Of a DNA stretch of 64,000 nt, positions 1 to 12,811 are shown in pieces. Made by a program: the position numbers and the translations under genes. The stretch spans positions 16,209-80,208 of the forward strand of contig ARYC01017084.1 of NCBI GenBank assembly GCA_000711775.1, given 5' to 3'. The notes beneath the pieces are model-generated. The model ran no database searches and had not been told where the DNA came from. It saw only the letters and a list, made by a program, of their open reading frames with translations. Each line of letters opens with the position of its first letter. Positions within the stretch are counted from its first letter, which is position 1. The stretch is from Oxytricha trifallax (Eukaryota > Ciliophora > Spirotrichea > Sporadotrichida > Oxytrichidae).

Positions 1-1419
1 ATTAGGTTACAATCAGTATTTTATCAGAGTAGTAAAATAGTAAAATATTCCATTAAATATATTAAATGTGATGTTTTGGGGATACTTCAATTGAAATTTC
101 ATCTGTATTAAGTCTAATTTATTAATTATAAAGAAATTTTAACAAATATCATTCACAAAAGCGTTGAGTTTTATAAAGCATAAATATTATTGAATCAAAG
201 GTTAATGATGTATCATCAAATTTACAATTTATTGTATTTTTAAACAATGTAATTGATAAATATATAGTTTTTCAGTGTAATATTAATATAACTTGTTTCA
301 GTTATGAATATAAATGAGCATTAAACTTTTATAGATATATTTGTTTCTCTTTATAGTCCAATCATTTATTTAGATAAAATTCTTTTTTAAATACTATTTA
401 TATAAAATTTTTCAATTTAAATTTATTACTGATTCTTAAATTTTCAGTGTTAATCAAGTAAATTAGCAATTTTATTGTATATATGATTGCACCATTTTTA
501 ACAAAAATTAATATTTTAAAACATAATATCATGAATTTAATGCTAGTTTTTGCAATAATAACAGTAATAAGTCAAAAGTAGTCCTTACACTAAAAGTGAA
601 TAATAACTAAAGATTGATTTCGATAAATTAATAGAATAACTTTACCAATAATACTCGAAACTAAGTATCTAAACTACCACAAATTACTGTCATATTAAAA
701 CAAAAAATAAATAACTGGCAGATTAATGGTCATAAGTAAAGTAATAAGTAAAAACAGTAATTTTATAATAAATAGCTAATCTGAAAAATATTGATTTTAG
801 TTATGAGGATTCATAGAATACTTCTTGTTTGCAAGTATTAGATCAAGTAAACAATACTACCTATATCGTTAACTACCTGTAGTTCTGAAACACTAGGTTG
901 TTTTGATGGAAGAAGTTAGCATCATACATATTCGATAAATACACTACTCTCAATATTTAATGATAAAAAAACAAACGTAGTCTGTAATAAGTCAATAAAG
1001 TGATAAAATATACATTTCTCAAACATTATAGTCTTTTAATTTCAATAAATATAATGAATGTACCAGATAAACTAATGATATTGTTAAATTTAGAATCATT
1101 AAGACATTAAGGACGTCTTTTTTATTCAATAGAAATGTAATCAATAAATGAGTAGTTTGTATTGATGTAGAATTAAAATAAATGAAATATATGCATATTG
1201 TTTTAAATAATGAAATTTAACTATGTATTTAAAAGAATAGTTGGTTATTTAAATTATTAGAAATGCAATTTGAATCAAAATTGTAATTTAAATTGTTAAA
1301 AGTTTTTATAATTTGTTACTTTAATAAAAATTATTGAAATATTAGCTCCCCTTAATAAGCATGAATAAACTAAATATTATATCAAATGTATTATTATGCC
1401 TTTTAATTCAAGTTTTTAA
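1..1419. other. AT-rich spacer, no gene seen
   Basis: About 80% A+T with no open frame of note even with TAA/TAG read as Gln, and no repeat shared with the rest of the window. Probably intergenic or eliminated germline DNA outside the first 10-kb transposon. Confidence 0.6.
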
Positions 1420-1421
1420 TA

Positions 1422-1446
1422 AGGTAAAATTTTTTTAGTGTAAAAT
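1422..1446 (+). repeat. left terminal inverted repeat, 10-kb element copy 1
   Basis: Starts AGGTAAAATTTTTT directly after the TA at 1420-1421 and pairs with the right end at 11550-11574. It is short (about 25 bp) and ends in a TGTAA box that is also recognisable in copy 2 as TTGTAGAA. Confidence 0.8.
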
Positions 1447-1485
1447 AAATTAAATGATGAAATTAATATTGAAATGATACTGTTT

Positions 1486-3035
1486 TCAAAGTTCATTTCC
1501 TATAGTGACCCATCTATCTCTTAAGTTATTTTTTCTTCCAAATAATTCACAGTAATGACCATCCAAGAAAAGTTCCTCCATTAATAATTTGATTTCCATT
1601 GGTTTTTGGGAATGTTTACCAGGAATTGTTTAAAATAGCTCTGAAACAGTAAACGAGTTGACTACATCTGGGACTTTCCCTTTCAAGCCAACTAAGCAGA
1701 TCTCTTTATTGTGTTTAAGATGATAGCCTTAGCCGTTTTTAAAATTTGAAAATTTTCCTAGTTTAACCCAGGCCACAATATCAACAATCCTAAAAAATTA
1801 ACTATTATAAAAAATGTGATACTTACTTGTAGCCTTTAAATAGCATAAACGCTACTGCATCAGTGAATTTCTAGCCAACTGTCCACATAAAAAGGTATCC
1901 GTTGTCTTTTAAATTTTCTATTTCTAAATCATAAAGCTTGCTTGCTTTTTAAGTGACATAATGAAGAAACTGTTTGCCATTTCTACGACTCCAAATTTAA
2001 TTCCTCGAAGCTGTTATTACTTTTCACCTATATTTTTCAGAAATTTTTTGTCAAAAAAGTCCCCATTTATTGCAATCTAAGGAAGCTTATAATTCTTAAA
2101 TGGTTCAAATTTCTATAACTTTTCTAGCTACATTAAAGACTCAATATACTATCCATGAATTTAATTACTTTGATGATCTTCCATGATTTTTTTTCTATAA
2201 ATTTCTTGGATTTTCTTTCATCATCACTTAACCTAAATTTTATTGATAGCCATGTTAAAGTTGGTCGATGTACTTAAAGCATTCCTCATTGATCTCAACC
2301 AATTAGTCTAAACATTTCTGAATGAAAGATTCTATCATATATTGTTTAGTCGTTGTGTCTTCCCTGTATTTCTCAGATAAAGATACAATTTTCTCAGATA
2401 TTCCTTCAACAGAAAATTCTATTGTTTCCATTTCAATTTTTGTTTTTTAAATGATTTTCTTTATTTTATTTGGATCTTGTTAATCATTTTCAGCAAACGA
2501 TAGTATTAACTCTTTTGTTTTTTTGTTGGATTATATTAATTTTGAAAACTAAATTAAATGTTTATTAAAGGTTTCTATTGACTAAATTTAAGCTGTTAGT
2601 TAGTCTTTTTCTTATTCATACTTTTAATTTTGAATTAATATCTCTCCCATCCAAGTTGATTCTGCAAATTTTAGGGGTTAAATAGTTTTTCATCTATTTC
2701 CTCTGCTAAGGCTAATAAGGAGGTGTCAACTGCATCATTCAAATTTTCCAAATCATTAATTCCAAGTATGTTTTAATTTTTACTGATTAATTTAGAAATT
2801 GACTTACTAGGTTAACTAATTTTTTTCAACTGTCTGCTGAAACTTCTAAGTTTTAAAGTAATCTCTTCCTTCTGTGCACTTGAAGTTTAGATAAATATCA
2901 ATTTTGTGGCTTCCTATTATATGCGCTCTCATATCTTTGCTAGTCATGTCTGTTATTTTTTGTAGCTAATCTATGCAATAATACATCTCCTAATTTCTCT
3001 TTAACAAGTTTTATGAACAGTTGTTGGCTACACAT
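1486..3035 (-). pseudogene. MT-A70-family adenine methyltransferase homologue, copy 1 (catalytic motif deleted)
   Basis: The C-terminal half is plainly MT-A70 family (METTL3/METTL14/MTA1 group of SAM-dependent N6-adenine methyltransferases): GYLFMWTVGQKF, VDIVAWVKLG, YHLKHNKEICLVGLKG, then QKPMEIKLLMEELF, HYCELFGRK and a final WVTIGNEL before TGA. A 37-nt intron (1790-1826, GTAAGT to TTTTAG) lies at the same codon as in copy 2. Compared with copy 2, about 13 codons that include the DPPW-type catalytic motif are missing between LRG and the NGKQF stretch, so this copy should not methylate. The upstream part is a charged, Gln-rich helical region with several frame changes. The ATG at 3035 is only a candidate start. 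First gene of the transposon, transcribed toward the left end. Confidence 0.8.
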
Positions 3036-3998
3036 GGCTCTATTCGTTGTACTTTTTTGGCATAATTTAGGGTTTGATTGGGTTTTAGACTAAAGTAGTA
3101 AAGTTATAAGCTTAAATGTATAAATTACAATTTATTTTTAGTTTCTAGTAAATAGAAAAGAATACACTTTTTGAATATTGGGCTATTGTTTAATTGATTC
3201 AACAAAAATTACTGATAACAAACAAAAATATATAAATACCTATATAATTTTGATGGTTTTTAAATAAAGTATAAGAACAATTAATTATTTTGAAGCAGAA
3301 ATTTATAAGTTATTACTTTACTTTTTATATTTTATCATTAAACCTTTTTCTAGTCAATAAGTTGAAATTTTTAGCAATTTTACAATATGCTTTTTTTTCC
3401 TATAAATTTATATTCTGTTAAAATTTCATTAAATTATAACTAAAAAGAAATTTAATTGCTTTTCATTATTCCTATTGATGAATAAGGGGTACCAATATTT
3501 CCAAGAAATTAAAAATACCAAATGTAATTGAAAACTTATAACGGTAAATAAAATTAAAACTTTTAGTTATAATAATATTTTATTCAATCATTTTTAAAAA
3601 ATATTTTTGTAAATTTGAGAATTATTCAAAAAGAAAGTATAAACAATTTTTAGTTTTGAAAGATTGTTGTATTACAATCAAAAACTTGATCATTAGCATT
3701 TATAAATTAAAATGTTTATATAAAAAGAATTTAAAATGAGAGGTGTTGAATAAAAATATCAGTTTCTGAATGAACTTTATAATTAAAATAAGAAAAATTA
3801 AAAATAAAAATTTTCAACTTATTTAACCTATAATTATAGTTTTGGTATTTTCTATATAAGGGGTTAATGGGTTTTGATTGTTATAAATTATATTCGCTCT
3901 AAAATTCGCGCATAAAATTTAGAGCGAAGTCTTCGCTCTAAAAATAATGCGCGAATTTCGCTCCTAATAGTTTTTACTTTTTATCTACTATTTCTGCA

Positions 3999-4035
<37 letters not shown>

Positions 4036-4721
4036 GTTTGTTGCTGACTGAAATTAATTGTATAAAGAATAAAAATACCTCCTACGTAAAAATAATTTTT
4101 TTAAAAAAAAGTTCATTTATTCGACTTTAAATATTGAATAAAGATTAAAAGACCTGAATTTACTTAAAAATAAAATTTTTATATACTATAAGGAGAGGTT
4201 AAATGCATTTTCCAAAAATAATATTATAATATTCTTTATTGAATGAATGGTTTTTATAAACACTAATTAATATTTGCTCAAGAAATTAAAAATAAATTGC
4301 ATGAATTTTTAAGTGAATTAAATGCCTTTTAAATAATTTTCAAGTTCTAATTGGCTTGATTTAACTTATATTTATAGATAATTTCAACATTCCATTCAAG
4401 TTGAATTAATTAATATAGTTAAGTTGGTTAGAGAAATAGTTTGAGAAAAACTATAAATAAAAATCAAGTAATTGAAACTAAACAATTTTTGAAAAATACT
4501 TACTTAGGAAATTTCTTTAATAATTGTTCTTTCTATTTACTTGATTAAATTTTTTTAAACTAGACTTATTATAATTTTAGCTTTTTCTGAAATTTTTAAC
4601 AATATCTCTTTATTTTTGCTTTAATTCAAGGTGATTAATTGTATGAGAAACCAAATTGTATAAAGCTTAGATCTTTGGATAATTTTTAAAAATCAAACTA
4701 TTATAAACCCCAAAATCTGAT
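3036..4721. other. intergenic region of 10-kb element copy 1
   Basis: No coding frame seen between the methyltransferase and transposase genes. The stretch is AT-rich except for a GC-richer palindrome near 3.9 kb and a following (AT)n run at about 4003-4029. Copy 2 also has GC-rich palindromes in this interval, with a different sequence. Confidence 0.6.
3901..3957. repeat. GC-richer palindrome between the methyltransferase and transposase genes
   Basis: AAATTCGCGCAT...TTTAGAGCGAAG is followed at once by CTTCGCTCTAAA...ATGCGCGAATTT, a near-perfect inverted repeat of about 27 bp per arm in DNA otherwise about 80% A+T. It could form a cruciform or RNA hairpin, or be a protein-binding site. Function unknown. 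Confidence 0.7.
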
Positions 4722-6369
4722 TCAAATATCTTTTAAGACAATGTCATTCATTGCTGATATAATACTCTTATGGAGGCATTAGTTTGCCCAGTTTATTTGA
4801 GTATTTAGAATATTTCGAGCTATTTGAATAAGCTAAGAGTCGCTTTTCTTCTATTAATGAGCATTTTTACATTTAAAAGGAGAGTCTTCGTGATAGAGGT
4901 TTTCATTTTTGTTTTAAAACTCATTCTTCTTGATAATTGAAAAAAACGTTCTGCAGGTGCCAGTTAAAAGTGATAAGGTCCAAGAAACATAACGGGGATA
5001 GAAAGCTTTTTTAGCTTTGTGTGCAAATAATGCCTTCGATGATGAGATACATTGTCTAGCATGAACGCATGATTATATCTCCAGTTTTATTACATTCAAT
5101 CCAAATCTTAAACAATCTTTAGTATAAAGTAGTAAACTATTTTACTGGAATTTTTACCCCTATTTACAGTGAAATACGCCCTGTTTTTATTGCTTATTCC
5201 AGCAATTATACAAATTTCTGAGTAACGTTAGGATTAGTAGTTAAAGTTCTTGACACCTTTTTTAGCCCAACCTCAGTTTCTATTTTAACTAAATCTTATA
5301 GCACTTTCATCAATGTTAATGTTTACTTTTCCTTCAAAAATATTTTGTACGTAATAATAAGCTGCTATTTGCCTTTGAATTTTTGATTTAATGTTATTGA
5401 CTCTAGGACTTAAATAATACTACTTTCTATGTTCATATTTTAGTTCTTGTTTCAAGTATTGCCTTTTAGAGAAGATGGATATATCCTAGTTTAATCAAGT
5501 TTTTATAAAGGTCTAAAGCCTAGCACAGTAGAAGCTTTAGCATTCTAGAGAGAGGTATTCCTCTATCAGCTCTTTTGTCTATTGAGTAAACTTTTTAAAA
5601 TGTCTTTTAACTTTTCCGGGGCCCTTAATTTCATCATTTTATCCTTCTTCTAAGAATCGTTTGACTTTTCTGTGCCCGATATTTAGCCTTTTCATTATAG
5701 TACTCATAGAAGTTTTATCGTTATAATATAAAGATCGCACTTTCTTTAAAAGTTCTTGTTCATTCAAGACCTTGTTCTGAGTTGATTAGTTTTTACCATA
5801 TTCAATAAAGTGCGTCTAAGTAATTTTGGGATATGCTTGAGACTAATTTATATCACTTTAAATCAGCGAATATATTTTTTCTTCAACATTTTTCTCAATT
5901 TAAATACTCTACTTTAAACCATCTAGGATATCAAGCTCATCTTTAGCAGCAAGGCCTTTCTTATTCTTAAAAATTACAATTGAGCGAAGAATTTTTTATA
6001 GCTATTTAATTTTATTCAACCCTGTCTAATTTGAATCCATTGCCAATCAATCAGGAGCACCTAGCAGTGGATCTTGAACTAAGTGAAAAATCTATTAATT
6101 TTTCACAAATCTAGAAATATTTTATTCCAGGGCTAAAATTTCCTCATCTGTGATGTCGAATAGTTTAATTGGCTGAATATCAGTCGAGTTAATTTAAAGT
6201 AACGAAGTTGAAACATGTGTGCCATTTAAACTGCTTGCCACCATTTCATCTTAATCTGAACTGCTAGATGAATCGTAGCTTTCATCAACCTAATTTGTAA
6301 TTTGGACTTTGCTAATTTTTTAAAAAAAAAGTCGGTAATCTTAGACTTTATCTTATAAAGCTGCTTCAT
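4722..6369 (-). CDS. DDE transposase of the 10-kb element, copy 1
   Basis: Reads with TAA/TAG as Gln. A helix-turn-helix-like stretch (TIMKRLNIGHRKVKRFLEE) precedes the catalytic core. The second acidic residue lies in HAFMLDNVSHHRRHYL and the third in PVMFLGPYHFQLAPAER, the spacing of the IS630/Tc1/mariner superfamily. The reading ends at TGA after INDIVLKDI-type residues (IVLKDI). Copy 2 aligns throughout. The frame shifts once near the N-terminus in a homopolymer (about 6,320), has one in-frame TGA near residue 110, and the stretch between the N-terminal and DDE regions was only partly followed. It would cut and rejoin element ends at TA sites in the developing or germline nucleus. The reading of the family is firm; an intact product is not assured. 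Confidence 0.82.
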
Positions 6370-6547
6370 TTTTCTGGGTAAGTAATTTGTTTGAGTCAAA
6401 TATGTTTTCTTCTTAAAGAAATGTTTTGTGGCTAAAAGGATTATCTTTACTAAATAGTCCACCCTCTTTGTTATTTAATAATGATTTTATTTAATAAATA
6501 TAATTAATTATTAGAGAGAGTCTATTTTACCACTTCCTTTACATTTC

Positions 6548-7370
6548 ATGGATTAACAAGTGACCTTTGCCTAGATTAACGCCAATTAAATGAGGGAAAA
6601 AATATGAAACAAAAAAGAGTTGTACAACTTTCTAACTCAAGTGCAATGCCAACTTGCCTTAGATAGATTGCACTAATATTTACTTTCTTACAAGTATCAT
6701 AAAATGGAGATAAAAATGTAACTATTTATGAATCAACTTTCTATAGTACTTGAAAAGTAACGAAGTGATAATTTCAGCAGTGCCCTAGATTGAATGACTC
6801 ACTACTTACGATTTCATTGGCTATGGCTAGCAAAACAATTTAATTCTCAGCTTTTTACCAGATCAATGCGACTGTGGTTGCACCTTGATAAAAGGTGGAT
6901 ATGTGATGTCATGATGTCCTTAGATAGGGAGGTATAAGTAAGATGATTAAAAATGCCAAAGAGTAGAGAAGAGATAGAATTAATAAGAGCTAAACCTGCT
7001 AATCAATATGAGACCTGAATTTGCAGAAGCTTTATCAAACTCTGTCACTTTCAGCTGTAAATATATTATTCCTAATTTTATAGAGAACAGAGGAAGGTCA
7101 GCATTTCTGCTCAAGACATCATCTTAGAGAAAAAGGCGTCAAAAAGAAACTGAGCAAGTCAAATCAGAAGAGAATCTTCTCAATCAAAGCAAGTAAAAAT
7201 ACTTAGATTAAAACAAAAGAGTAAGAGAAGAGGTCACCTAACTATAGGAATAGCTAGAAGAATTAAACGAATATAAAATCTTATTTACTCATCTTCATTA
7301 GAGCGGGATTATTAATGAGGACGGAAATTCACTTGTACAGCCTCTACAGTTCAATAATATGAATAATTGA
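6548..7370 (+). CDS. conserved unrecognised ORF of the 10-kb element, copy 1
   Basis: The only gene on the + strand of the element, divergent from the transposase (about 180 bp between starts) and convergent with the SecA-like gene. Conserved blocks shared with copy 2: KKELYNFLTQ near residue 25, VIISAVPQIE near 75, LPDQCDWLHLDKRWICDVMM near 110, then MRPEFAEALSNSV, NFIENRGRSAFLLK and a Gln/Lys-rich coiled-coil tail ending INEDGNSLVQPLQF before TGA. Frame changes occur at about 6,640, 6,900 and 7,000. I recognise no known domain. Relatives of the first two blocks occur in the scrambled gene at 15.4-17.6 kb. Confidence 0.7.
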
Positions 7371-7498
7371 AGTAAAGAAGTGAAAAAAATTAGAAAAAGA
7401 GCAATTAATTTAATTCATTTAAAAATTAATATGTTCATCTAAAAGAATTTTATTCAATTAGTTGACAATACTTATTAATTTTCTAGTGTATGAATACT

Positions 7499-10400
7499 TC
7501 AGTTCTTTAAAATTCTTCTCGTCACTCTTTTTTGAAGTAAATTACTAACGTTTTGCTTTATTTCCTTCTTTGCGCATTCCCCAGCTTGCTTTTCAATCAT
7601 GTTTTGTTGCTTTATTAGCTTTGGATTACCAGTCTCCAAGCATACTTTTGCCACATTTCTCTTCGACAATAACTTTTGTTTATCACTTAACTTTTCAGAC
7701 CTCTTGTTAAAATTATTTAGCAGTTAACTACCTTTTATAACTTTAGCAGCCAATTCTTGAGCTGTCTATGATAAATTTTCCAACTTATCTTAATAACTAT
7801 CCTCACTTCAATGGGAGCTACGAATTGAATCCTCCAGAGATTAGTTCATAGGGCTTTCTAGAATTTAGTCAGATTGAACCACTTCAGCCTAAAGAATACC
7901 TTCCTGGAAAATTGTTTTAGTCTTCTAGGCTGATTAAATAGCACTTTGTCCAACATTATCTTGGGAATACTTAGAATATCATTCTCCATTTGAGAATTGC
8001 ATTAGTTAGATTATTATCATTTGTTGCCAGAGCCTTCAGATTAATATGAAATTTCGGGAACTTCAGGCTTCAATGCTTTTTACTCCTCACAATTCTGGCT
8101 CAGCAGTGTTTATAGTTTAGAGAATCTTGTGTGAATTTTATTTTCCAAAAGTTCCTGTTTTATCGAGATAGCTTATTCAACCGTATCCTGCGACCCTCCT
8201 AGCCATATGAGCTGCCTCCATTGACCTTTGCTTTCTAGTCTTCCTACTCTCCCTATTATCTGATTTGTTGATCATTTTGAGAAAATGTCTGCTATTATTA
8301 AATAAATTCCACCATTAGTTTCAATTTCTCTCGAAGTCTGAAGATCTGTGCCTCTTCCTTACAACTCAGAAAGAAGATAAACCCCAAACCTTTTGTTTGA
8401 ATTTTTTACATTAAATTTCAAGGTAGTCATCTGTTTTAGAACTTTTAATGCTCTTAATGCTATAAAACTGAAGCTCTCTAAATTTCTTAAAATAATGCTC
8501 GATCATTTGACAGGCACCCGCTGCTACAATAACCACAGGAGTTCAAATGGTTTGTTTCATCGATAACTCATATAAGAATTTACAGTATTCCTGTTGTGAG
8601 CTTGTGAAGAGCATGTCTTAGCAATGAATTTATTTTTATCTCCCTTCAATGACTTAAGACCTGGAAACTTTATCTCCTAGCAATCAAATGCAACTCTTAA
8701 ACAAATTTCTTCCTTCTAGGATAATTGCGATCCTGTTAAGCCAACTAAGATAGATGCTTTTCTAAGGTAACATATAGTATCATTCATTTATTAGGGAGTG
8801 TTATCAAAACATTATCCAGTCATATTCGTCTACAACAACGATGCTATCTTCCAACTAAGCGAGAAAGCTTTCGCCATCACAGCAATTTTCAAAAAACTTT
8901 TGAGTCATATAATACACCCCCAGTTTTACTCAAACTGATTGTGATTCACGTTAAGCTTGCTATTAGCAATAATTTTTTAGTATTTTTTGCCATCTCGTAG
9001 CACCAAATAATCGCTTTTACCAATAATTATAGTGCTTTTATTATGCTATAGTGTGAGGAGGACTGCAAAAGATGAACAAAGTAGAGTCTTGCCATTACCG
9101 ATTTCAAAGTTTAAGAATAAGTATTTTCTTTCGGATCATAATATAAAATTTAGTCAAAGTTTTTGTAAAGTTAGGAAGCCAAAGCCAAGTTGCTTCTCAG
9201 GCCCTTAAATGCCTTCATTCTGATTTATATGGCTTTCTTGTATGGCACAACAATAAGTGTCAACGATTTTATTTTATTTATTAAGCTTTTGAACTTTCCT
9301 ATCATCTTATAAAACTGCTAACAAGAAAACTCGTCAACCTTTTTGGGATTTTTTAGAATTTGTTTAATGCAACCTGTGTTGCCATTAATAAGGTATGCTA
9401 TAATGTCTGGTATATTCTTTACACCTTTTTCAAGTTATATTGTAACAAATTATTCAACAACCTAAATAATGTTGCTAAGCTTGCCCTACCAGTTGGGATT
9501 TCTTTCCTTAAGCTCTACCGAAACTTGAACGATGAGCAATGAGAAGTTGGACTAATCTATGTAGTCCCATTTCTTTATAAAAATAATACTATATGGTTGA
9601 TCATTTAATCCAAGTCATTATAAGTGGTTGATTAACTCAATGCGCAAATTTGGACAAAATCTCCAACCACATTAATAGGAATTTCCCTCACTTACCTCAA
9701 TCGGCAGTCTTGTTTCAGAACTTAGATAAATGATTTATTTAGACATTGTAAGGTGTTTGGTAAGAGTCTCACAACTTGCGGATCTATCTTGAAGAGGCAG
9801 AATGTCCCTGCCATTAAGGGAATAATTCCAATATTTTTGCTGTCAAGCAACACCAACTCATCTGACAATTTGGAGGAACTTTCAACTTCATTAATAAAGA
9901 TGTAATTGGCAAGACCCAGAGTTTATTCTGAATTGGGTCATTAGGCAAGAAAAGTCAAAAAGTTTCGAAGTAAGTCTTCATTTACTTAAATCAGTTCGTT
10001 CCTATAGTATAGCAGCGACTGTACAAACAACCTAGTTTTGACTTGAAGGTCTAGTTTGAGATTCAGATTTAGTTCATGAATAAGGCCAAACATGCCATCA
10101 TAAAAATTAGAAGAGCATGTTGTTTTGAGGCTCATTAAAAATTCGAGCAAGCTTTGACTCTTTCTGAGGCATATTTACTCTAGGAACTAGTACCTCTCTT
10201 CAGGCTTTAGTAGCATATATTCCCTCAAATAGTTACTCGTGATCTTTGATTAGATTTTAGCTCCGTAATTAGCTTGAGGAGTCTAGCTACTCTATGCATT
10301 GAGTAGATCGGAGGACTTCATACCTTGTTTATTGGTAAGTCCATTCATTTAAGATAAGTAAAAAAACAGCGCTTTAGGAATTTTTGAAGCCTTTAATTTT

Positions 10401-10800
10401 CGCTTTCAAAAATTTAGAAATATTTTTCTGAGTCTTGTTTAGTACATACTTGCTTATGAACCTTGGCAAATCTCTAGAGTGTCGAAGTTTTGAGAACTCT
10501 TCAAGCTCTAATAACCCCTCTATGTTATAATTGTTATTTGGTAGAATCAACTTTGCTTTATCAATAAGATCAGGATACTCAGCTCCTTCGTAGACGGACT
10601 TTCGACCCCTCTATTTAGTAAAGTCTGAAGTAGAGTTTTCTATTAGATTTGGGAGATTAAATGCAGGAGTGTCAACCTATGATAATACCTAATTTAATTT
10701 AGTTAGAGCTTTCAGGTTTTTTTAATTCATCAGGTTTACTAGGGTAACGGAGACCAGTGAATGTTGCTATTCAAATTCGTTGTTTATGCATTAGGCAGAT
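7499..10800 (-). CDS. SecA-like SF2 ATPase of the 10-kb element, copy 1
   Basis: Large protein (about 1,090 residues in copy 2). An N-terminal alpha-helical region carries EEFSKLRHSRDLPRFISKYV and VSVELKERNPNWQGKL, followed by a SecA-type DEAD core: Walker A EIGNGKTLLC, then STIIIGKSDYLVLRDGKKYQ, Walker B DSIVVVDEYDW, then ASILVGLTGSQLSQKE. The C-terminal helicase half has the GRGTD box and the IIGRVGRLE arginine motif. The family resemblance is to bacterial/plastid preprotein translocase ATPase SecA, whose DEAD domain is also known in some protist proteins; nothing here shows a role in protein export. Frames shift at several places (for example just after DEYDWIMF). The start is uncertain; the stop is TGA at 7499-7501. 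Confidence 0.8.
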
Positions 10801-11549
10801 GTTTTATTTAATTGGCGGCAAGTTTTTAAATTAAAGTAATAAGAATAATAATCAAACTTATTAAACACTTAATTAAGTCTTAATTAACTTTAATAGGCTT
10901 AAAACCATAAAAAGGCGCAATTTTAAGATAATAATTGCCATTTAGGAGGGTTCATGTTAAATTTAAGGGCCAAGAGGTTCTGAAACTCTAAATTAAAGAT
11001 AAAAATACTAAAAGAAAAAGATGCAGGTTAGGGTTCAGAGGAAATATTAGGGGTCCACGCTGAAAAAAAATAAAAAAAAAAATTTGCCGGCAAATATTCT
11101 ACGAAAATCTTAATTAAAATGTTTAAATAATTAAGAATTATTTAAGATTATTTAAGAAAGTGATCATGAAAAAGTAGAAAGTTACGGAATTAGAAGGATT
11201 TCGATATTATATTTGAGGCTAAGCTCCCTAAACCCCTAGATATAGCTACATTCAAAGTTTAAGCAAAACTTTTCGAGGCTAGAAAAATACTTATGATTTG
11301 ATTGACGCTCAATCTACGATCGGATAAGAAGTTTGATACCTAAAGAAAATTGGGAGGCTGATCAAAAGAGATGTTATCTATTTAAATTTTCCAACAATAA
11401 AATAGATAGTTTATAATTATATTTAGCGAAGGAATGGTCAAATCCTCAGATTCATACTAGGAGTTCATAAATCACCTATTATTTATTTTCTAAAAGCTTT
11501 CTAATCAATGTACTTTGAATATTAAAATTTGTATATCAATATAAATGCC
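10801..11549. other. non-coding right end of 10-kb element copy 1
   Basis: AT-rich, with repeated TTAATTAA-like stretches and no sustained frame. It lies upstream of the SecA-like gene and so should hold its promoter. The matching stretch in copy 2 (33281-34026) is also non-coding. Confidence 0.55.
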
Positions 11550-11574
11550 ATCTTACACTTAAAAAATTTTACCT
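11550..11574 (-). repeat. right terminal inverted repeat, 10-kb element copy 1
   Basis: Ends ...AAAAAATTTTACCT directly before the TA at 11575-11576, the inverse of the left end with a few mismatches. Confidence 0.8.
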
Positions 11575-11576
11575 TA

Positions 11577-12803
11577 GTTAAGAATAAATAAATACATTAT
11601 ATAATTTCTGATATGAAGAAGAAAAATGATATAAGTTATTATATTTTGGTCCACAAATATTATAATAACTTATAAATATACTAAAAACATAATAATATTT
11701 CAAAATACTACTATTACGCTTTGTGTTGATTATGACTGAGTTTAAAACGAATCTCCTATTCTATAAATTCCAACAATTCGATTTTGATTGTAAGATTAAA
11801 TATAATATTAAAGCATTATTAATATACTCTAAATTTATTTTTTTAACCAGAAAGTAGTGATAATATTGTGAATCGTTTTAATTAAGATAATGTTATTAAT
11901 GATTACAGTTAAAAACAAAGAGTTATCAATAATTTAATGAATAAAAATAAGTAGATACTTGAAACTATTCAGTATTTTTATTCTAAAAATAATGATGATT
12001 AAAATTTCAAAATTAGTTTTCTTTGATTCCAATGTTTTTTAATCATAAAACATTCTTTAGTCATGTTTAATCAATGGATAATACAAAAAATTTGCAAATC
12101 AAAGAAATAATGCAGAAACGAAAATCAAAATTAAATTATGGAAATAAAGCTATTTAACAGCCTCGCATTTAATTAGTTAATAAACAACTCCCCTTTTGAA
12201 TAATAAGTTCTTGATAAACTCATAATATTTTTATAATTAAATTCTATTCTGAATAATTGGATTGAAAGCTGCCTATGTAAATTATTTTTTAATGATATTT
12301 GATTCATGATAATTATACTGCTTATACAAATTCTCTTTCTATAATTTCACATTCAGGTCTACAAATCATTCCTTGTTAAAGACCAACAGGCATGTAAATT
12401 TAAGGAGCTTATAATTGCAGTATTAATTAATCTACAAAATAAACAATAAGAATGAGTGAAATACGACTACATATTAATACCTATAGTCACACCATCACCG
12501 GATTATGTTTTAAACTCATGCTATTTTTCATTTACAATTTACAGATGCTTTTGATTTGATGTTACTGTAATTTACTGGTAGAATTGATTAAGCATGCTAA
12601 AACTTTTATTGATGAGAATATATTAACAATTTCAAAAATATTTCACTGATAAAATAATTGACTCTTAATTGTTGCCACATAATTTATGCAATATATGTAA
12701 AAACAATTAAACACTTATGCAGATTATACATAAGTTAACTTGTAAAGAATTAAATATTTCAGACTGAAGCTTAAGAGTTAAATATAACAAAAATATAATA
12801 TGG
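11577..12803. other. AT-rich spacer, no gene seen
   Basis: No sustained frame on either strand and no repeat matched elsewhere in the window. Confidence 0.55.
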
Positions 12804-12811
12804 AAAAATTA

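Larger units (their letters stand above)
1422..11574. mobile_element. 10.2-kb TA-flanked DNA transposon, copy 1
   Basis: Bounded by imperfect inverted ends (left AGGTAAAATTTTTTTAGTGT, right the reverse complement of AGGTAAAATTTTTTAAGTGT), each next to a TA dinucleotide (1420-1421 and 11575-11576), as expected of a Tc1/mariner/IS630-type insertion. Inside, from left to right, are an MT-A70-like gene (-), a DDE transposase (-), an unrecognised ORF (+) and a SecA-like ATPase (-). The second copy at 23458-34053 has the same order, the same strands and almost the same length (10,153 bp against about 10,179 bp after subtracting a nested MITE). The proteins of the two copies look only about half identical by eye, so they are separate old lineages and not a recent duplication. 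Confidence 0.88.

Noticed and set aside
3994..4029. (AT)n run as an origin or boundary
   Set aside because: Ordinary microsatellite; similar runs occur at 15,219 and 20,950 without shared context.
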